From positions 1,302,001 through 1,366,000 of the forward strand of contig NZ_CP078079.1 in assembly GCF_020809045.1 (NCBI RefSeq): a stretch of 64,000 nt of DNA, read 5' to 3'. This document shows positions 35,090 to 43,644 of this stretch, one piece after another. Origin of the DNA: Pseudarthrobacter sp. L1SW (GTDB lineage Bacteria > Actinomycetota > Actinomycetes > Actinomycetales > Micrococcaceae). How positions within the stretch are numbered: the stretch's first letter is position 1; the number at the start of each line of letters is the position of its first letter. The position numbers and the translations under genes were made by a program. The notes below the pieces were generated by a model. That model did no database searches and was not told the origin of the DNA. It was given only the letters and a program-made list of their open reading frames with translations.

Positions 35090-38000
35090 GTGACAACTCT
35101 GCTGGGGAAGCTGGGACTGAAAAGGCGCCATAAAAAACTCGTCACGGGCACTGCCTTCAGTGCCGCCGTCGCTGTCCTGGTCACCGGTGCCGTGCTGTAT
35201 CCGGGGTTCAAGACCACCGAGGTGGAGCTGAACGACGGCGGCGTGTGGGTGGTGTCCAAGTCCAAGAATGCGGTGGGCCGGCTGAATTATCCCTCCCGTG
35301 TCCTTGATGGGGCGGTGACGCCTGCGTCCACAACGTTCGACATCCTGCAGGACGCCGGTGATGTCTTTGTTGATGACGAGACGGGTTCAACGCTGAACCA
35401 GGTCTCGCCAGCGAACATGCGGCTGGGCGGGGACAAGCAGCTGCCCGGGTCCGCGGACGTCAGTTTTGGTTCCGAGGTCATTTCCGTGACGGACGCGGCG
35501 TCGGGCAAGGTGTGGGCGGTGTCTCCGTCCACTATTAACGGTTTTGACGAGGAAGCGTCCGAGCCGGTGATGGTGGGTTCGGAGGGGATTGTCTCGGCGG
35601 TTGGGGATGATGACCGGATCTATTCCGCGGACCCCAAGTCCGGTGCCGTGACGGTAACGGAGGTTGACGCCAGTGGCGGGGTGGTTTCATCCGAGTCGGA
35701 GACCTGGGCGGAGCTGAAGGGTTCGGGGGATCTCCAGATCACGGTGGTGGGGGACAAACCCGTGGTCCTGGACGCCGCTGCCGGGAGGCTGTTCCTGCCG
35801 GGCGGGAAACACGTTCAGCTGGAGAATGCCCGGGAGGCGAAGCTGCAGCAGGGCGGTCCGGGCAGCAGCTTTGTGGCCGTTTCCACACAGAAGGCGCTGC
35901 TGAAGCAGCCGTTGGATGGTTCCGCGGCGAAGGCGGTGGCGTTCGACGGCGAGGGTGTGCCGGCTGCCCCCGTCCAGTTGGGCGGGTGCGTCCATGCGGC
36001 GTGGTCCGGGGCGAACAAGTATGTGCGGGACTGCGTCAATGACGGTGATGACAAGAACGTGGACGTGCCCAAGGCCAGTGCCTCGCCGTCGTATGTTTTT
36101 CGGGTGAACCGGGACCTGGTGGTCCTGAATGACGTGAACTCGGGCAATGTGTGGCTGGTGAACCAGAACATGCAGCTGGTCAACAACTGGGACGACGTCA
36201 TCCCGCCCAAGAACGAGTCCGACGAGCAGGACCAGGAATCCGCGGACAACAACACCGTCAATATCCTGCCGGACCGCACCAAGCCCAACCGTCCGCCGGA
36301 AACCAAGCCCGACGCCGTCGGCGTGCGGCCTGGCCGCACTACCATCCTCAGTGTCCTGGACAACGATTCGGACCCCGACGGCGATGTCCTCACTGCCGCC
36401 GTCGGCAATTCCGGACCCCAGGCCGGCAGCCTTGAGAACATCTACGGCGGCACGGCTTTCCAGGTCTCCGTTCCGGCCGGCGCGAAGCCCGGGACGGAAA
36501 CGTTCAGCTACAGCGCTTCCGACGGCCGCGGCCTTTCCGCAACCGGGCAGGTCACGCTGACTGTGGTGGCCCCCGAGGAGAACAAGCCGCCCCAGTTCAA
36601 GCGCGGCGACAACACCACCATGCTCGTGGAACAGGGCAAAACCGTCAGCCAGAACATCCTCACGGACTGGATCGACCCCGACGGCGACGACCTGGTCCTC
36701 CTCGACGCCAAGGCCGACAACGACCAGGACCAGGTCAAGGTCCGCCGCGACGGCCTGCTGACCTTCCAGGACTCCGGCGCGACAGCCGGCAAGAAGGCCG
36801 TGGAGGTGACCATCTGGGACGGCCGGACCACTGTCACCGGAAAAGTGGTGGTCAACGTCCAGCCCCCCGGAGCCCTCGCACCGGTAGTCAATGCCGACCA
36901 TGTCACGGCCGTGGTGGGGCAGGACCTCGTCATCTCGCCCCTCAAGAACGACGTCGATCCCAACGGCGGCGCCCTCCGGCTGGCCCAGGTGGAAGCCAGC
37001 GGCCCGGCAGAGCTGGGGCCCGTGACCGACGGCGGCACCTTCACGTTCCGGAGCACCACCCCCGGTCCTGTCTACCTCACGTACATTGCCAGCAACGGGC
37101 CGCAAAGCAGCCAGGGGCTGATCCGCGTCGACGTCGAATCCGGGGATGAAACCGGCGATCCCGTGGCCGTCCATGACGTAGCGCTCATGCCAACCGGCGG
37201 AAGCGTGCTGGTGGACCCGCTGGCCAATGATTCCGACCCCTCCGGAGGAGTCCTGGTGCTGCAGTCAGTGAAGCTGCCGGAAAACTCCACGGCGTCGGTG
37301 AGCGTGATCAACCACAGCGTCCTGCGGATCACCGACATCCTGGGTACCAAGGACCCGATCCTCTTCGAATACACCATGTCCAACGGCAAGAAGTCGGCCA
37401 CCGGCAGCGTCTCGGTAGTGCCCGTCCCGGCCCCCGCGGTCCTGGAAGCACCCCAGCCCAAGCCCGACGAAGTGAACGTCCGGGTCAACGACGTCGTCAC
37501 CATCCCCGTGCTCGAGAACGACACCCACCCGCAGGGCCAGGAACTCACTGTGGACCCGGTCCTGCCGCAGGGTGTTGATCCGGTGGACGGCAAGGGCTTC
37601 GTCTCGGAAAACACGCTCCGGTTCATTGCCGGACCGCAGCCCAAGACCGTCCGGGCGATCTATAACGCCGTGGATCCGCAGGGCCAAAAGAGTGCCGCCG
37701 CGGTGACCATCCACATCCTTCCGCTGGAGGGGGCCGAGAACTCACGCCCGCAGCCGCGCAATCTGACGGCGCGCGTCGTGGCCGCGGGCACGGTCCGGAT
37801 TCCGGTGCCGCTCGGCGGCATCGATCCCGACGGCGACTCCGTCCAGCTGACCGGCATCGACAGCACGCCCGCCATGGGCATGGCCACCGTGGGCAGCAAC
37901 TTCATCGACTTCACCGCTGCCGGTGACGGCGCCGGAACAGACACGTTCCGCTACAAAGTGGTGGACCGGCAGGGCGCCGTCAACACCGGCACCGTCACCG

Positions 38001-41000
38001 TGGGCATCGCACCCCGCGGCGACGTCAACCAGAAGCCCACCCCCGTGGACGACGAGGTAAGGGTCCGCCCGGGCCGCCAGATCGCCGTCGACGCCGCCGG
38101 CAACGACACCGATCCCGATGGCGACCTCATCCGCATCCTCACCGATGGCATCGAGGCCGACGCCGCGCTGCAGGCCACCGTGAGCAAAACCAGCGGCCGC
38201 ATTATCCTGCTGGCGCCCGCGGAAGCCGGGACCGTCAATGTGCGCTACACCATCGCCGATGACCGGGACGCTTCCGCCCAGGCCGCCATCCGTGTGGTGG
38301 TGGACAACGAGGTTCCGCTCAAGGCGCCCATCGCCCGTGACGACAGGGTGACGTCCGCCCAGACCATGGGGAAAACCGCTGTTGACGTCCCCGTCCTGAA
38401 GAACGATGAGGATCCGGACGGCGTGGGAGAGAACCTCAAGATCAGCACCGAAGCCACCACCGCCCGGCCAGGGACAGACGGCACCATGATCGTGGACCTC
38501 ACAGAGCAGCCCCAGCTCATCCCCTACACCGTGGAGGACGTGGACGGACAGCAGTCGACGGCGGTGATCTGGGTACCGGGACTCGGCCAGCAGGTGCCCA
38601 CCCTGGCCAAGGACGAAGTGCTGGAGGTTGTTGCCGGCCAGTCCGTGGACGTTGGCCTGGATGAGTGGGTCAAGGTCCGGGAGGGCCGCTCGCCGCGGCT
38701 CACCCAGGTAGACCGCATCAAGCTCATTGGTGCCGACGGCAGCAACCCCGTGACCGGCGACGGCACGGGGCTCAAGTACACCGCCGGCGCGGACTATGTG
38801 GGACCGGGCTCGCTGACCTTCGAGGTGACCGACGGAACCGGCCCGGACGATCCGGCCGGCCTGAAGTCCACCCTCAGCATCCGCACCAAGGTGCTGCCGG
38901 ATCCGAACAAGAACAACCCTCCGGAACTGCTGGGCGCAAACCTGGACGTGCCCAAGGGCGACTCCGCCAGCACCGACCTGGGCAAGCTGACCGCGGACCC
39001 GGACCGGGACGACGTCGACAAGATGAAGTACGAGCTGGTGGGAGGCGCACCGGCAGGCTTCAACGCAAGCATCGACGGCAGGACCCTCAAGGTTTCCGCG
39101 GCCGACTCAAGCGGCGCCGGGACCACGGCCGCCGTCCAGGTCAAAGCTACGGATCCCCACGGGCTCGAAGCCACGGCCACCTACCAGCTGAGGGTGACTG
39201 CCTCGAACCGGCCGAAGCCAGTGGCCAACGACGACGTGCAGGACAATGTTGCCGCCGGTAAGCCCGTGACGGTCAACGTGCTCGCCAACGACGCCAACCC
39301 CTTCCCGGAAAGTGCGCTGAAGATTATCGCGGCGGCAGCCGAAACCGGCAGCGGCAACGTGGACGTAAACGGTGATTCCATAACGGTCACACCGGCCCCG
39401 GGGTTCACCGGCACCATGGTGGTGTCCTACACGGTGGCCGACAAGACGGGCGATGACTCCCGCAATGCCACGGCCCGGATCCGGCTCACCGTCAAGGACA
39501 AACCCCAGACTCCCACCACCCCGCAGGCCCAGAGTGTTGGCGACCAGACGGCGCTGCTGAACTGGACGGCGCCGGCAGACCGCGGCTCGGCGATCACCAA
39601 GTACACCGTGTACGGAGAAGGCGGGTTCCGGCAGGACTGCCCGGCCAACACCTGCACCCTCAACGGACTGGCCAACAACACGAAGTACCACTTCCAGGTC
39701 ACGGCCACGAACGAGTTTGGCGAGTCGGACCGCTCGCCTGCGTCGGCCGAAGTGCGTCCGGATGTGAAGCCCGATACCCCGTTGGCACCATCGCTGAAGT
39801 TCGGCGACAAGGAGTTGTCCATCAACTGGACCGCACCGGCCAGCAAGGGCTCCCCGGTGAAGTCCTACGACCTGGAAATTTCGCCGCCTCCCGCCGGCCA
39901 GAACGCACAGATCCAGGGACTGACGTCCGTCAGCTACGTCTGGAAGGGCCTGCAGAACGGCGTGTCCTACAAGGTGCGGGTCCTGGCCCGCAATGACGCC
40001 AAGGAACCGTCCGAATGGAGCCCGTACTCGGCAGCCGAGGTGCCGGCTGGAGTTCCGGCCACACCCGCGGCACCGTCTGCTGCGCAGGCGGGTTCAGTGG
40101 GTTCACAGAGCCAGCTGAAGGTGAGTTGGACTGCGCCGAGCAACAATGGCGACGCCGTCTCGGCCTACACCCTGACCACCCTCCGCGGCGGAGCCGCGGT
40201 GTCCACCCAGCAGGTGGCCGGCACCTCGCAGAACGTGACGGTGGACAACTCGGAAACCAACTACACCTTCACGGTATCTGCCACCAACAAGGCGGGCACC
40301 AGCGGGACGAGTCCCCAGTCGGCGGCCATCCGGGCTGCCGGGAAGCCCGGCCAGGTCAGCGGCGGAACGGTGGCGGACACAGGGAACAGCGGGCAGCTCA
40401 AGGTCACCTTCACGCCCCTGACGGAAGCCCAGCGCAACGGTTCCACGGCGAGCGAGATCGCCTACTCCTACCGCGCTTCGAACGGCCAGGCCGGGCCCAT
40501 CAATGCCCCCGGCGGCAACATCAACGGGCTTCCCAACGGCCAGGACATCACTATCAACATCATTGCCACGTCCACCAAGAACAATGTGTCCGGCGACGCC
40601 AAGGCCATCGGGAGCGGGAACCCGTACGGCCCGGCCAACGCGCCCAACGTTAACGGCGGCACCTCACCGAAGGGCGATGGCCAGGTCCATTGGACCTGGA
40701 ACAACCCCAACACCAACGGCCGCCCGCTTAACCACTACGAGGTCAGCATGGACGGCGGCGGCTGGCAGAACGTCGGGAAGGCGACCAGCTTCGACGCCGG
40801 CGCCGGCGGATGGAGCCAGAGCCACAGGTTGCGCGTCCGTGCCGTGACCGTGGTGGACGGCGCCATTGGCGGACCTGCGACGTCCACCTCCGGCGCCGAT
40901 CCGACGCCTCCTCCGGCGCCCACCAAGGTCCGGGTGGAAGCTTCGACCGTCAACAGCTGCCCCGGAAAGCCGGGAGTTCCGGACAGATACAGCAACGTCA

Positions 41001-41212
41001 ACGGAGATGCCCGTTGCGGTTCCAGCGACGCGAACTGGGTTTCCTTCTCGGACGGCTGGATCGACAGCGCCTGCTGGATGAACATCTACGGTTCACCCGA
41101 ATCCGATCCGGGCTATTACAAGTGGTACCGCATGGATGGCGGCCCCTGGCCCGGCTGGTACGTCAAGCGCGCAACCATCGATATCAGCGGGCCGGACGTT
41201 CCCCGATGCTGA
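35090..41212 (+). CDS. Giant surface protein with Ig-like and fibronectin type III domains
   Basis: A 2040-residue protein with a basic N-terminus (KLGLKRRHKKL) and one signal-anchor helix at about residues 18-38. Residues 45-390 form a beta-rich, probably propeller-like domain. From about 395 to 1470 there are around ten cadherin/Ig-like modules, each marked by sequences such as DNDSDPDGD, KNDVDPNGG, GNDTDPDGD or KNDEDPDG, which may bind calcium. Three clear FN3 domains (LLNWTAPADRGSAITKYTV and similar) and two diverged ones follow to about 1935, then a Cys/Trp-rich end. It is the first gene of the kinase/FHA/EssC locus and resembles FN3 of the bifidobacterial PFNA cluster. The GTG start precedes the anchor. 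The first kilobase uses G- or T-ending codons more than the rest. Confidence 0.85.
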   Translation: MTTLLGKLGLKRRHKKLVTGTAFSAAVAVLVTGAVLYPGFKTTEVELNDGGVWVVSKSKNAVGRLNYPSRVLDGAVTPASTTFDILQDAGDVFVDDETGSTLNQVSPANMRLGGDKQLPGSADVSFGSEVISVTDAASGKVWAVSPSTINGFDEEASEPVMVGSEGIVSAVGDDDRIYSADPKSGAVTVTEVDASGGVVSSESETWAELKGSGDLQITVVGDKPVVLDAAAGRLFLPGGKHVQLENAREAKLQQGGPGSSFVAVSTQKALLKQPLDGSAAKAVAFDGEGVPAAPVQLGGCVHAAWSGANKYVRDCVNDGDDKNVDVPKASASPSYVFRVNRDLVVLNDVNSGNVWLVNQNMQLVNNWDDVIPPKNESDEQDQESADNNTVNILPDRTKPNRPPETKPDAVGVRPGRTTILSVLDNDSDPDGDVLTAAVGNSGPQAGSLENIYGGTAFQVSVPAGAKPGTETFSYSASDGRGLSATGQVTLTVVAPEENKPPQFKRGDNTTMLVEQGKTVSQNILTDWIDPDGDDLVLLDAKADNDQDQVKVRRDGLLTFQDSGATAGKKAVEVTIWDGRTTVTGKVVVNVQPPGALAPVVNADHVTAVVGQDLVISPLKNDVDPNGGALRLAQVEASGPAELGPVTDGGTFTFRSTTPGPVYLTYIASNGPQSSQGLIRVDVESGDETGDPVAVHDVALMPTGGSVLVDPLANDSDPSGGVLVLQSVKLPENSTASVSVINHSVLRITDILGTKDPILFEYTMSNGKKSATGSVSVVPVPAPAVLEAPQPKPDEVNVRVNDVVTIPVLENDTHPQGQELTVDPVLPQGVDPVDGKGFVSENTLRFIAGPQPKTVRAIYNAVDPQGQKSAAAVTIHILPLEGAENSRPQPRNLTARVVAAGTVRIPVPLGGIDPDGDSVQLTGIDSTPAMGMATVGSNFIDFTAAGDGAGTDTFRYKVVDRQGAVNTGTVTVGIAPRGDVNQKPTPVDDEVRVRPGRQIAVDAAGNDTDPDGDLIRILTDGIEADAALQATVSKTSGRIILLAPAEAGTVNVRYTIADDRDASAQAAIRVVVDNEVPLKAPIARDDRVTSAQTMGKTAVDVPVLKNDEDPDGVGENLKISTEATTARPGTDGTMIVDLTEQPQLIPYTVEDVDGQQSTAVIWVPGLGQQVPTLAKDEVLEVVAGQSVDVGLDEWVKVREGRSPRLTQVDRIKLIGADGSNPVTGDGTGLKYTAGADYVGPGSLTFEVTDGTGPDDPAGLKSTLSIRTKVLPDPNKNNPPELLGANLDVPKGDSASTDLGKLTADPDRDDVDKMKYELVGGAPAGFNASIDGRTLKVSAADSSGAGTTAAVQVKATDPHGLEATATYQLRVTASNRPKPVANDDVQDNVAAGKPVTVNVLANDANPFPESALKIIAAAAETGSGNVDVNGDSITVTPAPGFTGTMVVSYTVADKTGDDSRNATARIRLTVKDKPQTPTTPQAQSVGDQTALLNWTAPADRGSAITKYTVYGEGGFRQDCPANTCTLNGLANNTKYHFQVTATNEFGESDRSPASAEVRPDVKPDTPLAPSLKFGDKELSINWTAPASKGSPVKSYDLEISPPPAGQNAQIQGLTSVSYVWKGLQNGVSYKVRVLARNDAKEPSEWSPYSAAEVPAGVPATPAAPSAAQAGSVGSQSQLKVSWTAPSNNGDAVSAYTLTTLRGGAAVSTQQVAGTSQNVTVDNSETNYTFTVSATNKAGTSGTSPQSAAIRAAGKPGQVSGGTVADTGNSGQLKVTFTPLTEAQRNGSTASEIAYSYRASNGQAGPINAPGGNINGLPNGQDITINIIATSTKNNVSGDAKAIGSGNPYGPANAPNVNGGTSPKGDGQVHWTWNNPNTNGRPLNHYEVSMDGGGWQNVGKATSFDAGAGGWSQSHRLRVRAVTVVDGAIGGPATSTSGADPTPPPAPTKVRVEASTVNSCPGKPGVPDRYSNVNGDARCGSSDANWVSFSDGWIDSACWMNIYGSPESDPGYYKWYRMDGGPWPGWYVKRATIDISGPDVPRC

Positions 41213-41248
41213 CCGTCCAAGCACGCCCGCCAGTTCCGCCCCGCCCAG

Positions 41249-41278
41249 CCAGCAGCTTCAACACCAGCAGCTTCAACA
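41249..41278 (+). repeat. Tandem 15-bp direct repeat before the MoxR gene
   Basis: CCAGCAGCTTCAACA occurs twice without a gap in the 79-bp space between the surface-protein gene and the MoxR gene, just before the ribosome binding site AAAGGAC. Confidence 0.8.
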
Positions 41279-41291
41279 AAGGACTTACATC

Positions 41292-42263
41292 ATGACCATG
41301 ACCACCGAGCAGGCCGCGTGGTTTGCAGGCACCTTCGAAAAACTCGTTGCTAATGTGGGGCAGGCCGTCCTGGGCAAGGAGCACGTCATCCGGCTGACCT
41401 TCACCGCCATGCTCGCCGAAGGCCATGTGCTCTTCGAGGACGCTCCCGGCACCGGCAAGACCTCCCTCGCCCGCGCCCTGGCCGCCACCGTGCAGGGATC
41501 CAACAACCGGATCCAGTTCACCCCGGACCTGCTGCCGTCGGATGTCACCGGTGTGACCATCTACGACCAGAAGACGCAGAAGTTCGAGTTCCACAAGGGC
41601 CCTATCTTCAACAACATCGTCCTGGCCGATGAAATCAACCGCGCCTCGCCGAAGACCCAGTCGGCGCTGCTGGAGGTCATGGAGGAATCCCGGGTCACGG
41701 TTGACGGCGTCACCTACGAGGCCGGACGCCCGTTCATGGTGATGGCCACGCAGAACCCCATCGAGCAGGCAGGCACCTACCGCCTGCCGGAGGCTCAGCT
41801 GGACCGCTTCCTGATCAAGACCTCCATCGGCTACCCGGACCACGCCTCCACGGTCCGGCTGCTGGGCGGCTCCAACCTGAAGGACCGGTCCCAGGAACTC
41901 TCCGCCGTCATCACCACCCAGGCCGTCGCCGACATGGCTGACCTGGCCGCCACGGTGCATGTGGACACCGCCGTGCTCGAATACATCTCGCGGCTCTGCG
42001 AGGAGACCCGCACTGCCCCCGAGACCCGGCTGGGCGTCTCGGTGCGCGGGGCCCTGGCCATGGTCCGGGCAGCAAAGGTCTGGGCGGCCGGGCAGGGGCG
42101 GAACTTCGTCCTCCCGGATGACATCAAGGAACTTGCCCCCGTGGTGTGGACCCACCGGTTCGTCATGGATCCGGAAGCGGAGTTCTCCGGAGCCACGGCG
42201 GAAGCTGTCCTGGTGCGGATCCTGGCGGACGTCGCAGCTCCCCAGCAGCGCGCCAGCGCCTGA
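41292..42263 (+). CDS. MoxR-family AAA+ ATPase
   Basis: A 323-residue MoxR ATPase, a chaperone-like AAA+ protein. Walker A is FEDAPGTGKTSLARAL near residue 48, Walker B LADEINRASPKTQSALLE near 110, then MATQNPIEQAGTYRLPEAQLDRF, sensor 1 and the arginine finger region, and a C-terminal lid with TRLGVSVRGALAMVRAAK. MoxR is normally paired with a DUF58 partner, found 49 bp downstream here. ATG 41292 has AAAGGAC eight bases upstream. In the bifidobacterial PFNA cluster an AAA gene also follows fn3. Confidence 0.92.
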   Translation: MTMTTEQAAWFAGTFEKLVANVGQAVLGKEHVIRLTFTAMLAEGHVLFEDAPGTGKTSLARALAATVQGSNNRIQFTPDLLPSDVTGVTIYDQKTQKFEFHKGPIFNNIVLADEINRASPKTQSALLEVMEESRVTVDGVTYEAGRPFMVMATQNPIEQAGTYRLPEAQLDRFLIKTSIGYPDHASTVRLLGGSNLKDRSQELSAVITTQAVADMADLAATVHVDTAVLEYISRLCEETRTAPETRLGVSVRGALAMVRAAKVWAAGQGRNFVLPDDIKELAPVVWTHRFVMDPEAEFSGATAEAVLVRILADVAAPQQRASA

Positions 42264-42312
42264 CGGTCCGGCACGGACCCCACCACTTCCACGCAACAAC
42301 GAAGGCACACAT

Positions 42313-43644
42313 ATGTCCACCGGCACCCCGTTGACCCGGCTCGCGGAGCGTCTCAAGCGACCCTTCCACAGGGACGGCCGGCCTACGCAGCTGCACCCGT
42401 CGGCCGTCTGGGCCGAGGCGCGGAACACTGGAGCCATGGCGCTGGCGCCAGCCTGGCGTACAGCCCGGACTGCCTGGCTGAAGTACCCCCGGCCCGTGCT
42501 GTCCATCGTCAGCGTCCTGGGCTGGTCCGTTTTGGCTGCCGCCATCCTCCTTTGGACCGCCGGGCAGGCGTTCGGCTGGCAGGAGGCAAAGGCGGCGGCA
42601 ATCGCGGCCTTCGTGATGTTCGTGATCGCCGTGGCTTTCGTCCTGGGCCGTTCGTCCTACGGAGTGGTCCTGGACCTCGCCCGCACCCGGGTGGCGGTGG
42701 GGGACAGCGCCGTAGGCAGCATCGCCGTGTCCAATACCTCTGCCAGGCCCCTGCTGCCGGCAGCGCTGGAACTTCCGGTGGGCAGCGTCACTGCGGTATT
42801 CCACCTGCCCCGCATGAAGCCGCAGCAGGTCCACGAGGACCTCTTCACCATCCCCACCGCACGCCGTGCAGTGATCGTCGTGGGACCCGTCCGGTCGGTC
42901 CGAGCCGACCCGCTGCACCTGCTGCGCCGGCAGGTCCTGTGGACAGAGCCGGAAGACTTGTTCGTCCATCCGCGCACGGTGGCCCTGGCCGGCTCGGCCG
43001 CAGGCTTCATCCGCGACCTGGAAGGAATGCCCACCACGGACCTGTCCAGCGCGGACGTCTCCTTCCACGCGCTCCGCGACTACGTGCCGGGGGACGACCG
43101 CCGGCACATCCACTGGAAAACCACCGCGCGGACCAACAAGCTCATGGTGCGCCAGTTCGAGGAAACACGCCGCGCCCACCTGGCCATCTCGCTGTCCATC
43201 AACACCGACGAGTACGCCTCGGAAGGCGAATTCGAAATGGCCATCTCCGCAGCCGCATCGATCGGCCGACAGGCCATCCGCGAGCAGCGTGAGCTGGACG
43301 TCCTCACCCAGAAAGGCCCCCTGCGCTGTGAAACCGGGCGGAACATGCTCGATGACATGACCCGGATTGTGGGTTCTCCCATGCGTCGCACCGCCGTCGA
43401 CCTCGCCAGGACCCTGGCGGACACCGTCCCCAACGCCTCCGTGGTCTTCTTCGTGGTGGGCAGCAACGTCACTGCCACCCAGTTGCGCTCCGCGGCCGCA
43501 TCCGTGCCGCCGGGCGTCCGCAGCCTCGCGGTCCGGGTGGAAGCCGGCGCCTCGCCTGGCCGCGCGAACATCGCCGACCTCACGGTGCTGACGCTCGGCG
43601 ACCTGGACGATCTTGCCATAGTACTGAGAAAGGCCGCAGCATGA
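42313..43644 (+). CDS. DUF58-domain membrane protein
   Basis: A 443-residue protein with two membrane helices near residues 57-105 and a cytoplasmic DUF58 domain. The signature LRDYVPGDDRRHIHWKTTAR near 255 is followed by LMVRQFEETRRAHLAISLSI, which begins a von Willebrand A-like fold. DUF58 proteins work with MoxR ATPases, often in envelope assembly; the mechanism is not known. It overlaps the transglutaminase-like gene by 4 bp (ATGA). Confidence 0.9.
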   Translation: MSTGTPLTRLAERLKRPFHRDGRPTQLHPSAVWAEARNTGAMALAPAWRTARTAWLKYPRPVLSIVSVLGWSVLAAAILLWTAGQAFGWQEAKAAAIAAFVMFVIAVAFVLGRSSYGVVLDLARTRVAVGDSAVGSIAVSNTSARPLLPAALELPVGSVTAVFHLPRMKPQQVHEDLFTIPTARRAVIVVGPVRSVRADPLHLLRRQVLWTEPEDLFVHPRTVALAGSAAGFIRDLEGMPTTDLSSADVSFHALRDYVPGDDRRHIHWKTTARTNKLMVRQFEETRRAHLAISLSINTDEYASEGEFEMAISAAASIGRQAIREQRELDVLTQKGPLRCETGRNMLDDMTRIVGSPMRRTAVDLARTLADTVPNASVVFFVVGSNVTATQLRSAAASVPPGVRSLAVRVEAGASPGRANIADLTVLTLGDLDDLAIVLRKAAA

